A DNA stretch of 42,352 bases from Bifidobacterium vansinderenii. GTDB taxonomy: Bacteria > Actinomycetota > Actinomycetes > Actinomycetales > Bifidobacteriaceae. The stretch is from assembly GCF_002234915.1 (NCBI RefSeq), contig NZ_NEWD01000010.1, positions 1 to 42,352 on the forward strand, in the 5' to 3' direction. Below, piece by piece: positions 1 to 8,824 of this stretch (its first letter is position 1; every line of letters starts with the position of its first letter). The notes under the pieces were generated by a model. That model was not told where the DNA came from. It saw only the letters and a list, made by a program, of their open reading frames with translations, and made no database searches. The position numbers and the translations under genes are program-made.

Positions 1-479
1 CCGCGCAGCCCGTCCGTGACCAGCACGTCGGGCGAGGGGATGCGCGAGAACAGCGCAACGTAGGCCGCCTTCGACTCATGCGGGCACCACTGGGAACCCA
101 GCACCTCGCCGCTTTCGCCGTCGACCGCCGTGATCAGGCACCAGCCGTGGCTCATGTACGTGCCGTCCGCCATCACCGTGTGATGCTTCACCGTGCACGG
201 GGGAATCTCGGGCCGGATGTTCCAGCACCACGCTGTCCGCTTGCGCAATGCCCGCGCATCGCCGTGCGCGTCGCATGAGGACTGGGACGCGCGGCCGAGC
301 AGCCAGCCGAGGAACGCGTCGAGCTGCCTGCCACGTTCCGCGTCCTGCTGACGCATGACCCCGGTCAGCGAACACGCGACGCACATCCACCGCTGGGTTC
401 CCGCCCTCGTCCTGCCGTTCCGCTTCATCGCCGACCCGCACACGGGGCATTTCTTCGCCTTGCTGGATTTCGTCCTCAT
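1..479 (-). CDS. IS1249-like (IS256-group) transposase, N-terminal part, cut by window edge
   Basis: The frame reading leftwards from the ATG at 479-477 stays open for 159 codons to the window edge. The protein begins with a zinc-ribbon: CPVCGSAMKRNG at about residues 11-22, then RWMCVAC about 18 residues further on. Later come VMADGTYMSHGW and LVTDGLRG, which look like the first two acidic positions of a DDE transposase core of the IS256/MULE type. This pattern fits IS1249-like elements that are common in bifidobacteria. No frameshift or stop is seen in the visible part, so it may be intact; the C-terminal catalytic Glu region lies outside the window. A longer-looking reading frame on the same strand (76-492) is a shadow rich in Arg and His. 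Confidence 0.8.
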   Translation of the reverse strand, partial: MRTKSSKAKKCPVCGSAMKRNGRTRAGTQRWMCVACSLTGVMRQQDAERGRQLDAFLGWLLGRASQSSCDAHGDARALRKRTAWCWNIRPEIPPCTVKHHTVMADGTYMSHGWCLITAVDGESGEVLGSQWCPHESKAAYVALFSRIPSPDVLVTDGLR

Positions 480-572
480 GCATCCAGCCCACCAGAGGAA
501 CGCCCCTATTTTTTCACGCGGAAAAATAACACCCCGACACGCCTACTGCCGTAAGGCCAAACCCGGAACATA
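1..572 (-). mobile_element. Insertion sequence of IS1249 type, one end only
   Basis: The transposase start lies about 90 bp from what is probably the element end. The stretch at 505-570 contains short inverted A/T-rich segments around 509-530 and no further coding, as expected for an IS terminus. The other end is outside the window, so the inverted-repeat boundaries and target-site duplication cannot be defined; the right limit given is a guess. Confidence 0.4.
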
Positions 573-696
573 AGCAACACTCTTGTTCCTATAGCCCTTC
601 GCATCCAACGCTGGCTCCACGCTCGCATCCGAGCCCGCATCCAGAACCAACGTCTCGCATTCGTCTCATATTCCGAGACCACGACCCGCATTAGCC

Positions 697-813
697 CACT
701 ATGCGGAAACATCTGCTCTTTGGGGCGTCAACATCCCGTTTTCAGGCCGTTTTTCGGGTATTCAACGCCCCAAAGAGCGGAATTCGGGTATTTGGCGCCC
801 CAAACAAGCAGAA
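697..813 (-). repeat. Palindromic dispersed repeat, family A copy 1
   Basis: A perfect 14-bp inverted pair (715-728 with 765-778, core CTCTTTGGGGCG) is followed by a partial direct copy of the arm, CGGGTATTTGGCGCCCC, at 785-801. The same architecture occurs on the other strand at 19605-19717 and 39994-40112. Conserved sequence continues past the stem (AGCAGATGTT on the element strand). It sits between the IS end and the stop of the deacetylase gene. Reading frames through it on both strands give repetitive FGA(P/S)(K/N) peptides that are products of the repeat, not genes. Confidence 0.8.
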
Positions 814-865
814 GCCGCCGGCAGTGGAGTCAGTCGAAGCCTCCCCCGCCACGTCCGCACGGCGC

Positions 866-2818
866 CTACCACTGCACGCGCATATCGCGCGAGTACACCA
901 CCTCGCCGGGGGCCGGGTACCCGTCGAGCAGCTGCGGCACAGTCACGAGCGTGAAGCCCAATCGACGCAGGTCGTGAATCACGTCGGGCAGTGCGTCGGC
1001 AGTGCTCTGATGAATGTCGTGCATGAGCACGATCGACCCCGGCCGCACCTGCGCCAGAATCTTCTCCCGAGTCTTCAACGCGTTCAGGCTCTTCCAATCG
1101 TATGAATCCACGTCGTAGTCGACCAAGCCGAGATTCATCGCCACGGCAGTGCGCCGCGACGCCTCATCGAACGCGCCATGCGGCGGACGCAGCAAACGCA
1201 CCGGCTGACCGGTGGCCGACTGCACGGCACGGTTTGTGTCGACGAGCTGCTGCGCACGATCGGCGGAACTCATCGACGGCAGATCCGTGTGATTCCACGT
1301 ATGATCGCCGATCACGCTGCCCGTAGCCAATGCCTTGGCCATCGTGGAGTCGTCATCACCGCTTCCGGCACCCGAATTCACGGTCTGGCCGACGGCGAAG
1401 AACGTGGCCTGCACACCCTCGTGCTGCAACGTCTGCACCACCTGCGGGCTCACCTCGTTCGGACCGTCGTCGAACGTGAGCGCCACGCACTTCTGCACGC
1501 TGCAGTCGATGCCGAGCTTGCGGTTCTGCGACTTGATCACCGCGTTCACCGCTTTGTTCAACGCCTTCACATGGCCGGCACGGGCTCGCACGGCGCTGCT
1601 TTCGATTTGCAAGGGCAGTGAGCCGGAGGCGGTGTCGGCGGATTTGGCTACGGCCGTTGCGTCGAGCGCGGGATTCGCGGTGTCGGCCGCGGCATCTCGC
1701 GTGGCCAGATCGGTGTCGGCGGAAAGTTGCGTTCCCTGCACGGCCGTGGCATCGGCGAGCGCGGATTCGATGGCGCGTTGGAGTTTGATGCGCGTGGACG
1801 AGTCGGCCACTGTGTCCTTGGATGAATCCAGCGTCCACTGGGCGGTGGCGATCGCGTTGGCGAAGGCCGTGGTGCTGCCGGAGAGGTTGAGATCCATGGG
1901 AAGGAGTCCCGTGCCGGCGGCGGATGACGAGGTCGTGCCGGAGGTTGTGCTCGTGGAGTCCGACGAGGCCTGTTTGCGAAGATCGGTGATTTCGGTTTCC
2001 ACCTGCTGCCATGCCGTCTTGAACTTGTGCGCGCGGCCGGCGAGCGTGGTGGGCAGCTGCTTCGCGTTGCAGGACGAGTCGTCGTAGATGCCGGACGGCT
2101 CGCTGACCGTGATGTCGCCTGCGTTGTCGATTTCGGCGGCCACGGCCTCCAGATGCGCACGGCTCTGCTGGTACGCGTACTGGTAGTGCATACAGTCGGA
2201 GATGGCGAGGCGATAGTACCGGTAGCCGGCGAGCGCACCGCCCGTGATGAGCACCAGGGCCAGGATCACCACGATGGCGATGATTGCGACGAATCGTTTG
2301 CCGTGGCGACGCCGGGATGCCTGATTGACGGTGTGATGGCGGCGAGGCGAGCCCGAGGACGCTCGACGGGAGCGATGGGGAAGATCAGGGCGGGAAGTGG
2401 CGGCGTCGGCTGATGCAGTGGTTGCGGCAGCAGCATCGGCTGCATCAGTCTTCCGCGCGGACGACCCACCCTGAGAGGAGGAATCGGCGAGAAAAGCTGA
2501 ATCGAGATCGACGAATTCGGCGGCGAGGTCGATGACTTCGGTTTCCGCCGCGTGAGTGTGCAGGTGAGCGTGATGCGCGTGAGAATGAGCATGCGCCGGT
2601 TCTTCAGTGGGAGACACTTCGAACGCCGCATCCTCCGGGTATGAGGGAGAGGAAATGGGAACCGCGGCGGCGGCTTCAACAGCTTCGATGGCGACACCTT
2701 CACGAATGTCAGCTGAAGAAGCGCGGGGATCCTCAAACGCCTCGGGCGTTTTTTCATCCCATGCGAACAGAGGCCCGGTGTACTCGGTTTCCTTGCGCGT
2801 TCTGAAGCCCCGTGCCAT
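866..2818 (-). CDS. Membrane-anchored polysaccharide deacetylase (NodB family, CE4)
   Basis: Predicted metal-dependent N- or O-deacetylase acting on cell-wall or capsule glycan outside the membrane. The C-terminal third holds the NodB motifs in order: TFDDGP near residue 446, HTWNH near 506 (metal ligands), RPPHG near 543 and LMHDIH near 597 (catalytic His). One membrane segment lies at about 175-200 (KRFVAIIAIVVILALVLITG), giving a cytoplasmic head of about 170 residues and a 240-residue linker before the catalytic domain. The head is acidic, Ser/Ala-rich and has a His-rich patch (AHAHSHAHHAHLHTH). ATG at 2818 is preferred because GGAG lies 6 nt upstream; a GTG one codon earlier is also possible. 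It is monocistronic in view. The 650-residue length is long for the family owing to the head and linker. Substrate cannot be told from sequence. Confidence 0.88.
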   Translation of the reverse strand: MARGFRTRKETEYTGPLFAWDEKTPEAFEDPRASSADIREGVAIEAVEAAAAVPISSPSYPEDAAFEVSPTEEPAHAHSHAHHAHLHTHAAETEVIDLAAEFVDLDSAFLADSSSQGGSSARKTDAADAAAATTASADAATSRPDLPHRSRRASSGSPRRHHTVNQASRRRHGKRFVAIIAIVVILALVLITGGALAGYRYYRLAISDCMHYQYAYQQSRAHLEAVAAEIDNAGDITVSEPSGIYDDSSCNAKQLPTTLAGRAHKFKTAWQQVETEITDLRKQASSDSTSTTSGTTSSSAAGTGLLPMDLNLSGSTTAFANAIATAQWTLDSSKDTVADSSTRIKLQRAIESALADATAVQGTQLSADTDLATRDAAADTANPALDATAVAKSADTASGSLPLQIESSAVRARAGHVKALNKAVNAVIKSQNRKLGIDCSVQKCVALTFDDGPNEVSPQVVQTLQHEGVQATFFAVGQTVNSGAGSGDDDSTMAKALATGSVIGDHTWNHTDLPSMSSADRAQQLVDTNRAVQSATGQPVRLLRPPHGAFDEASRRTAVAMNLGLVDYDVDSYDWKSLNALKTREKILAQVRPGSIVLMHDIHQSTADALPDVIHDLRRLGFTLVTVPQLLDGYPAPGEVVYSRDMRVQW

Positions 2819-3549
2819 CACGATCTCCTATGTCTCCGCTCCGGCGTCTCCACCACCAGCCCTCAACTGAACAGCACAAGCATACCGGCAGGTCTGGCGC
2901 AGCGGCGGCGGGATGGTTCCGACGTTGGATTCAGCCTTAGACTCCTTCACCACCAACAATCCGGTATCCCTCGTTCCCTAGGCGCTTGGTCATCACCGCA
3001 ACCATCTATCCGCGCTTCCTTAGGTTGTCGCCAATGTAGCCGGAATCATGAAAAGCTAGCTTTACAGGCAAATATGCCCCGTATCTCCCATGCCAGGGCA
3101 GAAACGTGACCGAATACGGCAAAGGCTACTTGGGCAGGAACCTAGCGAAGCGTGGTTATGTCGGCACCGCCCACGCAATTCCACCTAGGGAAGGCCCGAT
3201 AGCCGTCCCTCCTCCCGCCGTGCACTCCCCCGACCGGTCTATCCCCCGGTTTGGAGGTCCTTCACACACGATGCATGGAGCTAACCCTCAATTGGGAGGT
3301 CCTTGTCCAAGTAGCTCCAATTCCCGGAATCGGCGCCCACACCCAAAATCCCCTGCATAAGACTCTCAAAAACAGAGTTATCGAGCCATTCCGATCATAA
3401 TGAGCAGCAACCGCCTAAGTCTCTTCCCAGCAAAGAACCTCCAAATCGAAGGTTAGCTTCGTGCAAGACCTTCCAAGAACCTCCAAACCAAAGGTTAGCC
3501 CAGCAACAACGCCAAGCCCCCGATTCGGCGGGCACGATAGGGTGGGCGT
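2819..3549. other. Gene-free interval between divergent genes
   Basis: About 730 bp separate the deacetylase start from the start of the large membrane protein. Short open frames here (for example 3106-3360) have no ribosome site, family resemblance or codon bias. Apart from the repeat pair at 3240-3500 I see no RNA gene or clear promoter. Promoters for both flanking genes must lie here. Confidence 0.6.
3240..3500. repeat. Inverted pair of short repeats based on GGTTTGGAGGT
   Basis: The right arm contains two direct copies, AGAACCTCCAAATCGAAGG at about 3433 and AGAACCTCCAAACCAAAGG at about 3475, each followed by TTAGC. The left arm holds the reverse-complement pattern twice: GGTTTGGAGGTCCTT near 3248 and GCTAACCCTCAATTGGGAGG near 3280. 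The arms flank about 120 bp. The right arm ends 50 bp before the start of the 3550 gene, so it lies in its promoter or leader. Confidence 0.65.
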
Positions 3550-5769
3550 ATGACTTCGACGCAGGCTTCCGAAATCCCAGACATCCCGAACGAGACATCC
3601 CAAGCGAATTCCCGCGCCACGGATCCCGATCAGGTCCCGTTCGCGGGGGAAAGCCCCGACGCCTCCGCCCGGACCGCCAGCAGCTTTCAGACACCCGGCA
3701 GCTCTGATCCCAAGGTCCACACCCATAACGGGGAAGATAGCGGAAGAGCGCCGATTCCCCTGCCCGCAGCGCCAGCAACCACAGCCGCAGCAGCAACCAC
3801 AACCACGGCTCCCGCAACACCCGCGTCCACCGCAACAACACCCGCAAACCCAGCAACCAAGCCGGCAGCTGCCACGGCAAAACTCACCCTAGCCGCCCGT
3901 ATCTCGGGAATCCTAGGAGTCGCGCTTGCGTTCGCCATCGTGCTGGCATGGTTCCCCCGCGGCATCTGGAACAGCCCGATCCAGGGCATCGACGCCCCGG
4001 CCCACTACTACTTCATCCGCGAGCTGCTGGAACAGGGGCCGGCCAAGGCCCTCTCGCTCCTGCCGAACGGCGGCTACTATCCCCCGCTGTTCCATCTGCT
4101 CGCCGCCGTCATCGTCAAGCTGACCGCCCTGTTCGGCATGCATCTCAGCGTCTTCACCGCACTGGACGTGGTGTGGCTCGTCTCGTCCGGCATCCTCTGG
4201 CCCACCGGCATGCTGCTCCTCTGCTCGTACTTCCTGCGCAGCACCACCCCGATCACGCGCATCTTCACCAACCTGATGATCCCGCTGCTCGCCGTGGCCT
4301 CGGCCTCGCACCCCTTCCACATGCTGTATTCGGGCCCGCTGATCGCGTTCGGCCTAGCCAGCACGCTGCTGCCGTTCCTGCTGCATCGCTCGCTGCATCT
4401 CCTCGACGCGCTCGTCGCCCTGATCCACGCCCCTCGCGGCCATCGCATCGAGCACATCCGCGCCCTGCTGTGGGAAGCCTTGGCCACGGCGGCGCTCGGC
4501 CTGCTGTGCGTGGCGGCCCATCCCCGCGTGGTCTTCACCTACGCGCTGCTCATTCTGCCGTTCATTCTCACGCGCCTGCCGTGGAAGTTCATTCTCGCCG
4601 TATTCGTGGCGATGGTGGCCGGTGCGGGCGCGTTCCTCGTGTTCATGATCAGCTTCTACCCGTCGAACCGATACGCCGATCCGGACGCGTGGTTCCACAC
4701 GTTCGTACCGACCAAGACCGTGCCGGAGGCGCTGTGGACCGCGTTCAGCGACCACCTGTCGTCGCTCGCCAACGGCGTGATCGGCGGCAATCCCGTGGCC
4801 GGCGCGTTCGCGTTCCTCGCCCTGATCGCGGCGACGATCGCCGCGCTTGGTTTCGCCGGCAGCCGCCTGCGCGACGGCATTGCGCTGGTGATGGCCTACG
4901 CGTTCGTGATCGTGGTGTACGTGTGCAGCGCCTCGCTCACCGGCGCGATCCCGAACATCCTCGCCGCGCCCTGGTACCGTTCGGACGCCCGCACGGTGAC
5001 GATGTTCCCGTTCGTGCTGCTGCCGCTGCTCGCGTTCGGATTGTCGTGTGTAGAACGCGCCGTGACCGAGGCGAAGATGACGACCGCGCCGAATGGTACC
5101 GGCAAGTGGGACCTGCATATCGGCGATATCACCGCGCCCGCCAGCAGACACGCCAACAAACCGACGCGCAACGTCATCGCCTTCGTGACCGCGATCGTGC
5201 TGGCCGTGTCGATGACCGCGACGATGGCGCTCGCGCAGACATACAATCCCATCCGCTCCACGATGAGCGAGGAGATCACGCGCAACGCCGGCTACGACAA
5301 GAGCGACCCGTATGAGCAGCTCACCGCCGACAAGGTGGACGTGATGCGACGCATGATCGAAAAGACCGGCACCCGTGCCGCGATCATCTCCGACCCGATG
5401 AACGGTTCGATGTACGCGAGCACGATGTTCGACGCGAACATGCTCTACCCGGTGTACAACCCGCAGCACACCAAGAACGGCGCAATCTTCGGCGCTGTGG
5501 AGGACGCGTTCGCGTCGGGCGACGGCCGACGCGTGCTGGATACGGTCTGCCCGGTCGGCGGCGACGATGGCGCGTACTTCCTGGCGATGGGCCCACAGGC
5601 GGCCAGTCTGCAGCTGTTCACGTTCAAGCAGCAGTACGATCCGTTCCACGATCAGCGGCTGATCGACCAGTATGTACAAAGCGGAACGATGACCATGGTT
5701 CAGGATTACAGCGGCTACGGCGAGCACGCACAGGGCTGGGCGCTGTACCGGTTTGCGTGCGGACGGTGA
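3550..5769 (+). CDS. Large multi-pass membrane protein, DUF6541/GT-C-like
   Basis: A 739-residue protein. Residues 1-115 are cytoplasmic and low-complexity (Ala/Thr/Pro runs such as PATTAAAATTTTAP). From about 118 to 580 there are roughly ten hydrophobic segments. The first loop after TM1 holds GIDAPAHYYFIRELLEQGP and GGYYPPLFH, where acidic residues soon after TM1 and a tyrosine/proline-rich loop recall GT-C membrane glycosyltransferases. The last 160 residues form a soluble, probably outer domain. The layout resembles the large bifidobacterial membrane proteins grouped as DUF6541; I infer a role in cell-surface glycan assembly but no catalytic motif is certain. The ribosome site is weak (GGGTGGGCGT before ATG). 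It is transcribed alone and converges with the permease gene downstream. Confidence 0.6.
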   Translation: MTSTQASEIPDIPNETSQANSRATDPDQVPFAGESPDASARTASSFQTPGSSDPKVHTHNGEDSGRAPIPLPAAPATTAAAATTTTAPATPASTATTPANPATKPAAATAKLTLAARISGILGVALAFAIVLAWFPRGIWNSPIQGIDAPAHYYFIRELLEQGPAKALSLLPNGGYYPPLFHLLAAVIVKLTALFGMHLSVFTALDVVWLVSSGILWPTGMLLLCSYFLRSTTPITRIFTNLMIPLLAVASASHPFHMLYSGPLIAFGLASTLLPFLLHRSLHLLDALVALIHAPRGHRIEHIRALLWEALATAALGLLCVAAHPRVVFTYALLILPFILTRLPWKFILAVFVAMVAGAGAFLVFMISFYPSNRYADPDAWFHTFVPTKTVPEALWTAFSDHLSSLANGVIGGNPVAGAFAFLALIAATIAALGFAGSRLRDGIALVMAYAFVIVVYVCSASLTGAIPNILAAPWYRSDARTVTMFPFVLLPLLAFGLSCVERAVTEAKMTTAPNGTGKWDLHIGDITAPASRHANKPTRNVIAFVTAIVLAVSMTATMALAQTYNPIRSTMSEEITRNAGYDKSDPYEQLTADKVDVMRRMIEKTGTRAAIISDPMNGSMYASTMFDANMLYPVYNPQHTKNGAIFGAVEDAFASGDGRRVLDTVCPVGGDDGAYFLAMGPQAASLQLFTFKQQYDPFHDQRLIDQYVQSGTMTMVQDYSGYGEHAQGWALYRFACGR

Positions 5770-5809
5770 CCGGTGGCGACTTTCCAGACCGGACAAGAGA
5801 TACAGTCGG

Positions 5810-5938
5810 CTCCCCTCGCTGAGGGGAGCTGTCGGCCACAAGGCTGACTGAGGGGAGAACGCCGCCTCCAGCCCCTGCCGCTAGGTTCCCTCCCTCAGTC
5901 CGGCTTCGCCGGACAGCTCCCTCCCATGGAGGGAGCAC
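5810..5938. repeat. Modular GGGAGG hairpin repeat, locus 1
   Basis: Two palindromic modules (CTCCCCTCGCTGAGGGGAG and CTCCCTCCCATGGAGGGAG) are joined to CCGGC-TTCG-CCGG-type core hairpins with CAG..CAGC/GTC flanks. It lies between the ends of two convergent genes (3550-5769 and 5988-7508), where a bidirectional termination role is possible. Confidence 0.8.
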
Positions 5939-5987
5939 GACGGCGGCTCGTTCGCTCGACGACCGCTAACCGGCCACTAACTGACCA

Positions 5988-7508
5988 CTAGTTCTTGGCG
6001 ACCCAGGGCTTGTCGTCGGGAACATCGACGACATCGACCTTGCGGTTTCGTTCAATACGCTGGCGCAGGAAGTAGATGCCGTAGCAGGCGGCCAGGAAGA
6101 TCAACTCCGCGATCAGCGCGAATCGCTGCTCCACATCGAAGAACACGAGGAAGAACGAGACCGTGCACAGGATGAACGCCGCCCACGACGTCCACGGATA
6201 ACCGGGCGTACGGTATTTGAGCTCGTCCACGGTGTGCCCCTCGGCGATCCAACGCTTGCGGAACACGATCTGACAGTAGGCGATGGCGATCCACACCACC
6301 ACGGCCGACAGGCCGGAGATGCCCACCAGCACCAGATACACCGTGCTCGCCGCCACCACGGAAGACAGCAGCGCAAGCAGACCGCCGGCCATGGAGGCAC
6401 ACAACGCCAGCATCGGCACGCCGCGACGATTCGTCTTGGCGAACCACACGGGGATCATACGTTCGTGGCCCAGCGACCACACCATGCGCGTGGTGGCGTA
6501 CAGGCCCGAATTCGCCGCGGACAGCACAGCCGTGAGCACCACGAAGTTCATGATGTCGCCGGCGAACGGCAGACCGATGCTGTTGAACACGAGCACGAAC
6601 GGGCTTTCGTCCACGCCCGCGTCCTGCCACGGAATCAGCGCCGACATGACCACGATCGAACCGATGAAGAACAGCACCAGACGCCACAGCGTGGTGTGGA
6701 TCGCCTTGGGCACCGCCACCTCGGGGTTGCGGGTCTCACCCGCGGTCACGCCGATCAGCTCGGTGCCGGAGAACGCGAAGTTCACGGTGAGGATCGTGGC
6801 GAACACCGGCATGAATCCGTTCGGGAAGATGCCGTCCTTCACCAGATTGTGGAACAGCGGCGCGGAATCATAGCCGTGCACGGGCAGCACGCCGAAGATC
6901 GCCAGACCACCGATGAGGATGAACGCGCAGATGGCCACCACCTTGATCGACGCGAACCAGAACTCCGTCTCCGCGAAGAACCGCACCGACAGCGCGTTGG
7001 ACGTAAAGATCAGAATGATGCAGGCCGCGCTCCATATCCATGTGGGTGTGCCGGGGAACCAGCGCTGCATGAGCAGACCGGCCGCGGTGAACTCCGAACC
7101 GAGCGCCACCGTCCAAGTAAGCCAGTACTGGATCGCGACCACAAAGCCCGTGGCCGGTCCGATGAACTTGTCCGCGTAGACGTGGAATGATCCGGTGACC
7201 GGCATGGCCACCGACAGTTCGCCCAGCGTAAGCATGACCAGATACACGATCACCGCGCCGATCGCATACGCGAGGATCGTGCCGATCGGGCCGGCCTGAT
7301 GGATCGTATAGCCGGAGCTGAGGAACAGACCCGTGCCGATCACGCCGCCGAGCGAGATCATCTGCAGGTGGCGGGCCTCCATGCCACGCTTGAGGCTGGT
7401 GTGGATGGCGTGGGTATGCGGTCCCTTGGGGGTTGCGCCGGCGGCATCGGCATTGGACGCTCCCCCGGATTCGGTTATGGTTTCTTCGCCAGATTCACTG
7501 GTTGTCAT
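5988..7508 (-). CDS. Amino-acid permease, APC superfamily
   Basis: Twelve hydrophobic segments in 506 residues, typical length for the amino-acid transporter (AAT) branch. The N-terminal signature [21 protein letters not shown] at about residue 45 is the APC TM1 substrate-binding hinge (GGVIGTG), and [18 protein letters not shown] near 245 is the conserved TM6 region. It is a proton-coupled importer of one or more amino acids; the type resembles permeases for S-methylmethionine, lysine/arginine or GABA, and the exact substrate cannot be assigned. ATG at 7508 is chosen because AGAGAG precedes it; an upstream in-frame extension to 7586 lacks a ribosome site and is compositionally foreign. The N-terminal 40 residues are Ser/Thr/Glu-rich. 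The HD-domain gene lies upstream on the same strand, separated by a repeat cluster, so an operon is unlikely. Confidence 0.88.
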   Translation of the reverse strand: MTTSESGEETITESGGASNADAAGATPKGPHTHAIHTSLKRGMEARHLQMISLGGVIGTGLFLSSGYTIHQAGPIGTILAYAIGAVIVYLVMLTLGELSVAMPVTGSFHVYADKFIGPATGFVVAIQYWLTWTVALGSEFTAAGLLMQRWFPGTPTWIWSAACIILIFTSNALSVRFFAETEFWFASIKVVAICAFILIGGLAIFGVLPVHGYDSAPLFHNLVKDGIFPNGFMPVFATILTVNFAFSGTELIGVTAGETRNPEVAVPKAIHTTLWRLVLFFIGSIVVMSALIPWQDAGVDESPFVLVFNSIGLPFAGDIMNFVVLTAVLSAANSGLYATTRMVWSLGHERMIPVWFAKTNRRGVPMLALCASMAGGLLALLSSVVAASTVYLVLVGISGLSAVVVWIAIAYCQIVFRKRWIAEGHTVDELKYRTPGYPWTSWAAFILCTVSFFLVFFDVEQRFALIAELIFLAACYGIYFLRQRIERNRKVDVVDVPDDKPWVAKN

Positions 7509-7646
7509 TGTGTTCTCTCTTCGTTGTACAGATGCATGGGGCCTTTCCCCGGCCGCGCTTGACCGTGTCCTCATAAAGGAGGACATGACCGCAGAATCGG
7601 ATGTTCTCCCCCGAGGAGGCCGATCCAGTCAAGAGCGCCCTTTGTT

Positions 7647-7823
7647 CTCCCTCCGAGGGAGGGAGATGTCATGACGAAAGTCATGACAGAGGGAGGGATT
7701 GGCTACCTTTGCGGCGCGCATTCCCTCCCTCAGTCACGCTATGCGTGCCAGCTCCCTCCCTCGGAGGGAGCACGCAGACGCGTTGCGTACAGGTCGTCGG
7801 TCCCGCCAGAGGGACGGGAGCAC
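7647..7823. repeat. Modular GGGAGG hairpin repeat, locus 2
   Basis: Module CTCCCTCCGAGGGAGGGAG is followed by a 9-bp stem closed by a GAAA loop (TGTCATGAC-GAAA-GTCATGACA), then a second module with a GTCACGC-TATG core and CTCCCTCCCTCGGAGGGAG. A shorter hairpin (GTCCCGCCAGAGGGACGGGA) follows at about 7800-7820. It lies between two co-directional genes, after the HD-domain gene. Confidence 0.8.
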
Positions 7824-7841
7824 GCAGATGCGGAAAGACGC

Positions 7842-8543
7842 CTACTTAGCGTCGATGAGCACCATATGGTACTGCTCGGCCATCTCCTTGAGGTTCTTCG
7901 GCTCGCCGTAGATGCCCACCAGCTCGCGCATACGCTGCTCGTTGGCCTCGCCGAACTTGGCGCAACGCTGGATCGCCTTGGCGGCGGTCACGAAGCGCGG
8001 CGGCTCGGACTTGCTGTTGAAGTTGTCGGCGTACATCACGATCTCCTGCTCGGTGGTACGCGGCACGTAGTCGGCCACGGGCAGCGGCAGATGCTGCTGT
8101 TCCACCATCTCCTTGGTGATGCCCACGCCCGTGTGGTTGCGGCAGAACTGGGCGATCTCCTCGTCCACGCCCTCCGCCTTGAGAAGGTCGTAGCCGGCCA
8201 GACCGTGCAGAATGTAGCGGTCGCGGTTGAACGAGACGGGCTCGCCGTTGGAGCCGTCATTGTCGATGACCTCGTACGTGCCGATGTCGTGCAGCAGCGC
8301 GCCCACCACGGCCTTGTCGGTGTCGAGCAGACGGGTGGGGGCCTTGGTCGTGTACTGCTGGATCATGTCCTTGCCCAGCACGTCGGCCTGTACGAACAGA
8401 CGGTTGCGGAAGACGCAGATCTCACGCACCATCTTCGCCACGATCATGCAGTGGCGGTACACCAGCTCGTAGGCCTCCTGCGAGGGCGCATACTTGCGGT
8501 GCAGATCATCGATATCGTCATAGCTTGGAATCATATCGCCCAT
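7842..8543 (-). CDS. HD-domain (metal-dependent phosphohydrolase) protein
   Basis: A 233-residue protein with HD-superfamily residues in order: YRHCMIVAKM (first His), GALLHDIGTYEV (HD pair), ILHGLAGYDLL and FCRNHTGVGITK (further His ligands), then VMYADNFNSKSEPP (final Asp). Such proteins hydrolyse phosphoester or nucleotide bonds with a bound divalent metal; the substrate here is unknown. It is a single-domain cytoplasmic protein without a partner synthetase domain. The start at 8543 is supported by AGGTGG about 7 nt upstream; the longer upstream frame carries no initiation signal. Upstream is a 281-bp divergent promoter region shared with the permease gene at 8825. Confidence 0.83.
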   Translation of the reverse strand: MGDMIPSYDDIDDLHRKYAPSQEAYELVYRHCMIVAKMVREICVFRNRLFVQADVLGKDMIQQYTTKAPTRLLDTDKAVVGALLHDIGTYEVIDNDGSNGEPVSFNRDRYILHGLAGYDLLKAEGVDEEIAQFCRNHTGVGITKEMVEQQHLPLPVADYVPRTTEQEIVMYADNFNSKSEPPRFVTAAKAIQRCAKFGEANEQRMRELVGIYGEPKNLKEMAEQYHMVLIDAK

Positions 8544-8824
8544 ATTAGAACCACCTATGCGCGCAAAGGCCCTCGCGCATACGTAGTGTGACCACGCTAA
8601 CAGCAGGTATTGCAGGACCCCGACCACCCCTACCCTCAGAAATCTCCCAGTTTTTCCACAGGAGTAGCCTAGAAAGGGAACAGTGAACGCACACATACTG
8701 TGCCCATAGTGAACAGGGGCCGTATTTTGCCTTGACATCGCGCGCGTGCATGCCATTCGTTGTCAGCACGCGAGCGCGACGTCGTCGAGCCGGCCCGACA
8801 CTGTAAACGGAACTGGAGAAGTAC

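Noticed and set aside
701-1105. Open frame with FGAS/FGAPKSG peptides
   Set aside because: It runs through the family A repeat and antisense to the deacetylase; no ribosome site.
3106-3360. 84-codon frame in the gap before 3550
   Set aside because: No ribosome site, Pro/Arg-rich, overlaps the repeat pair.
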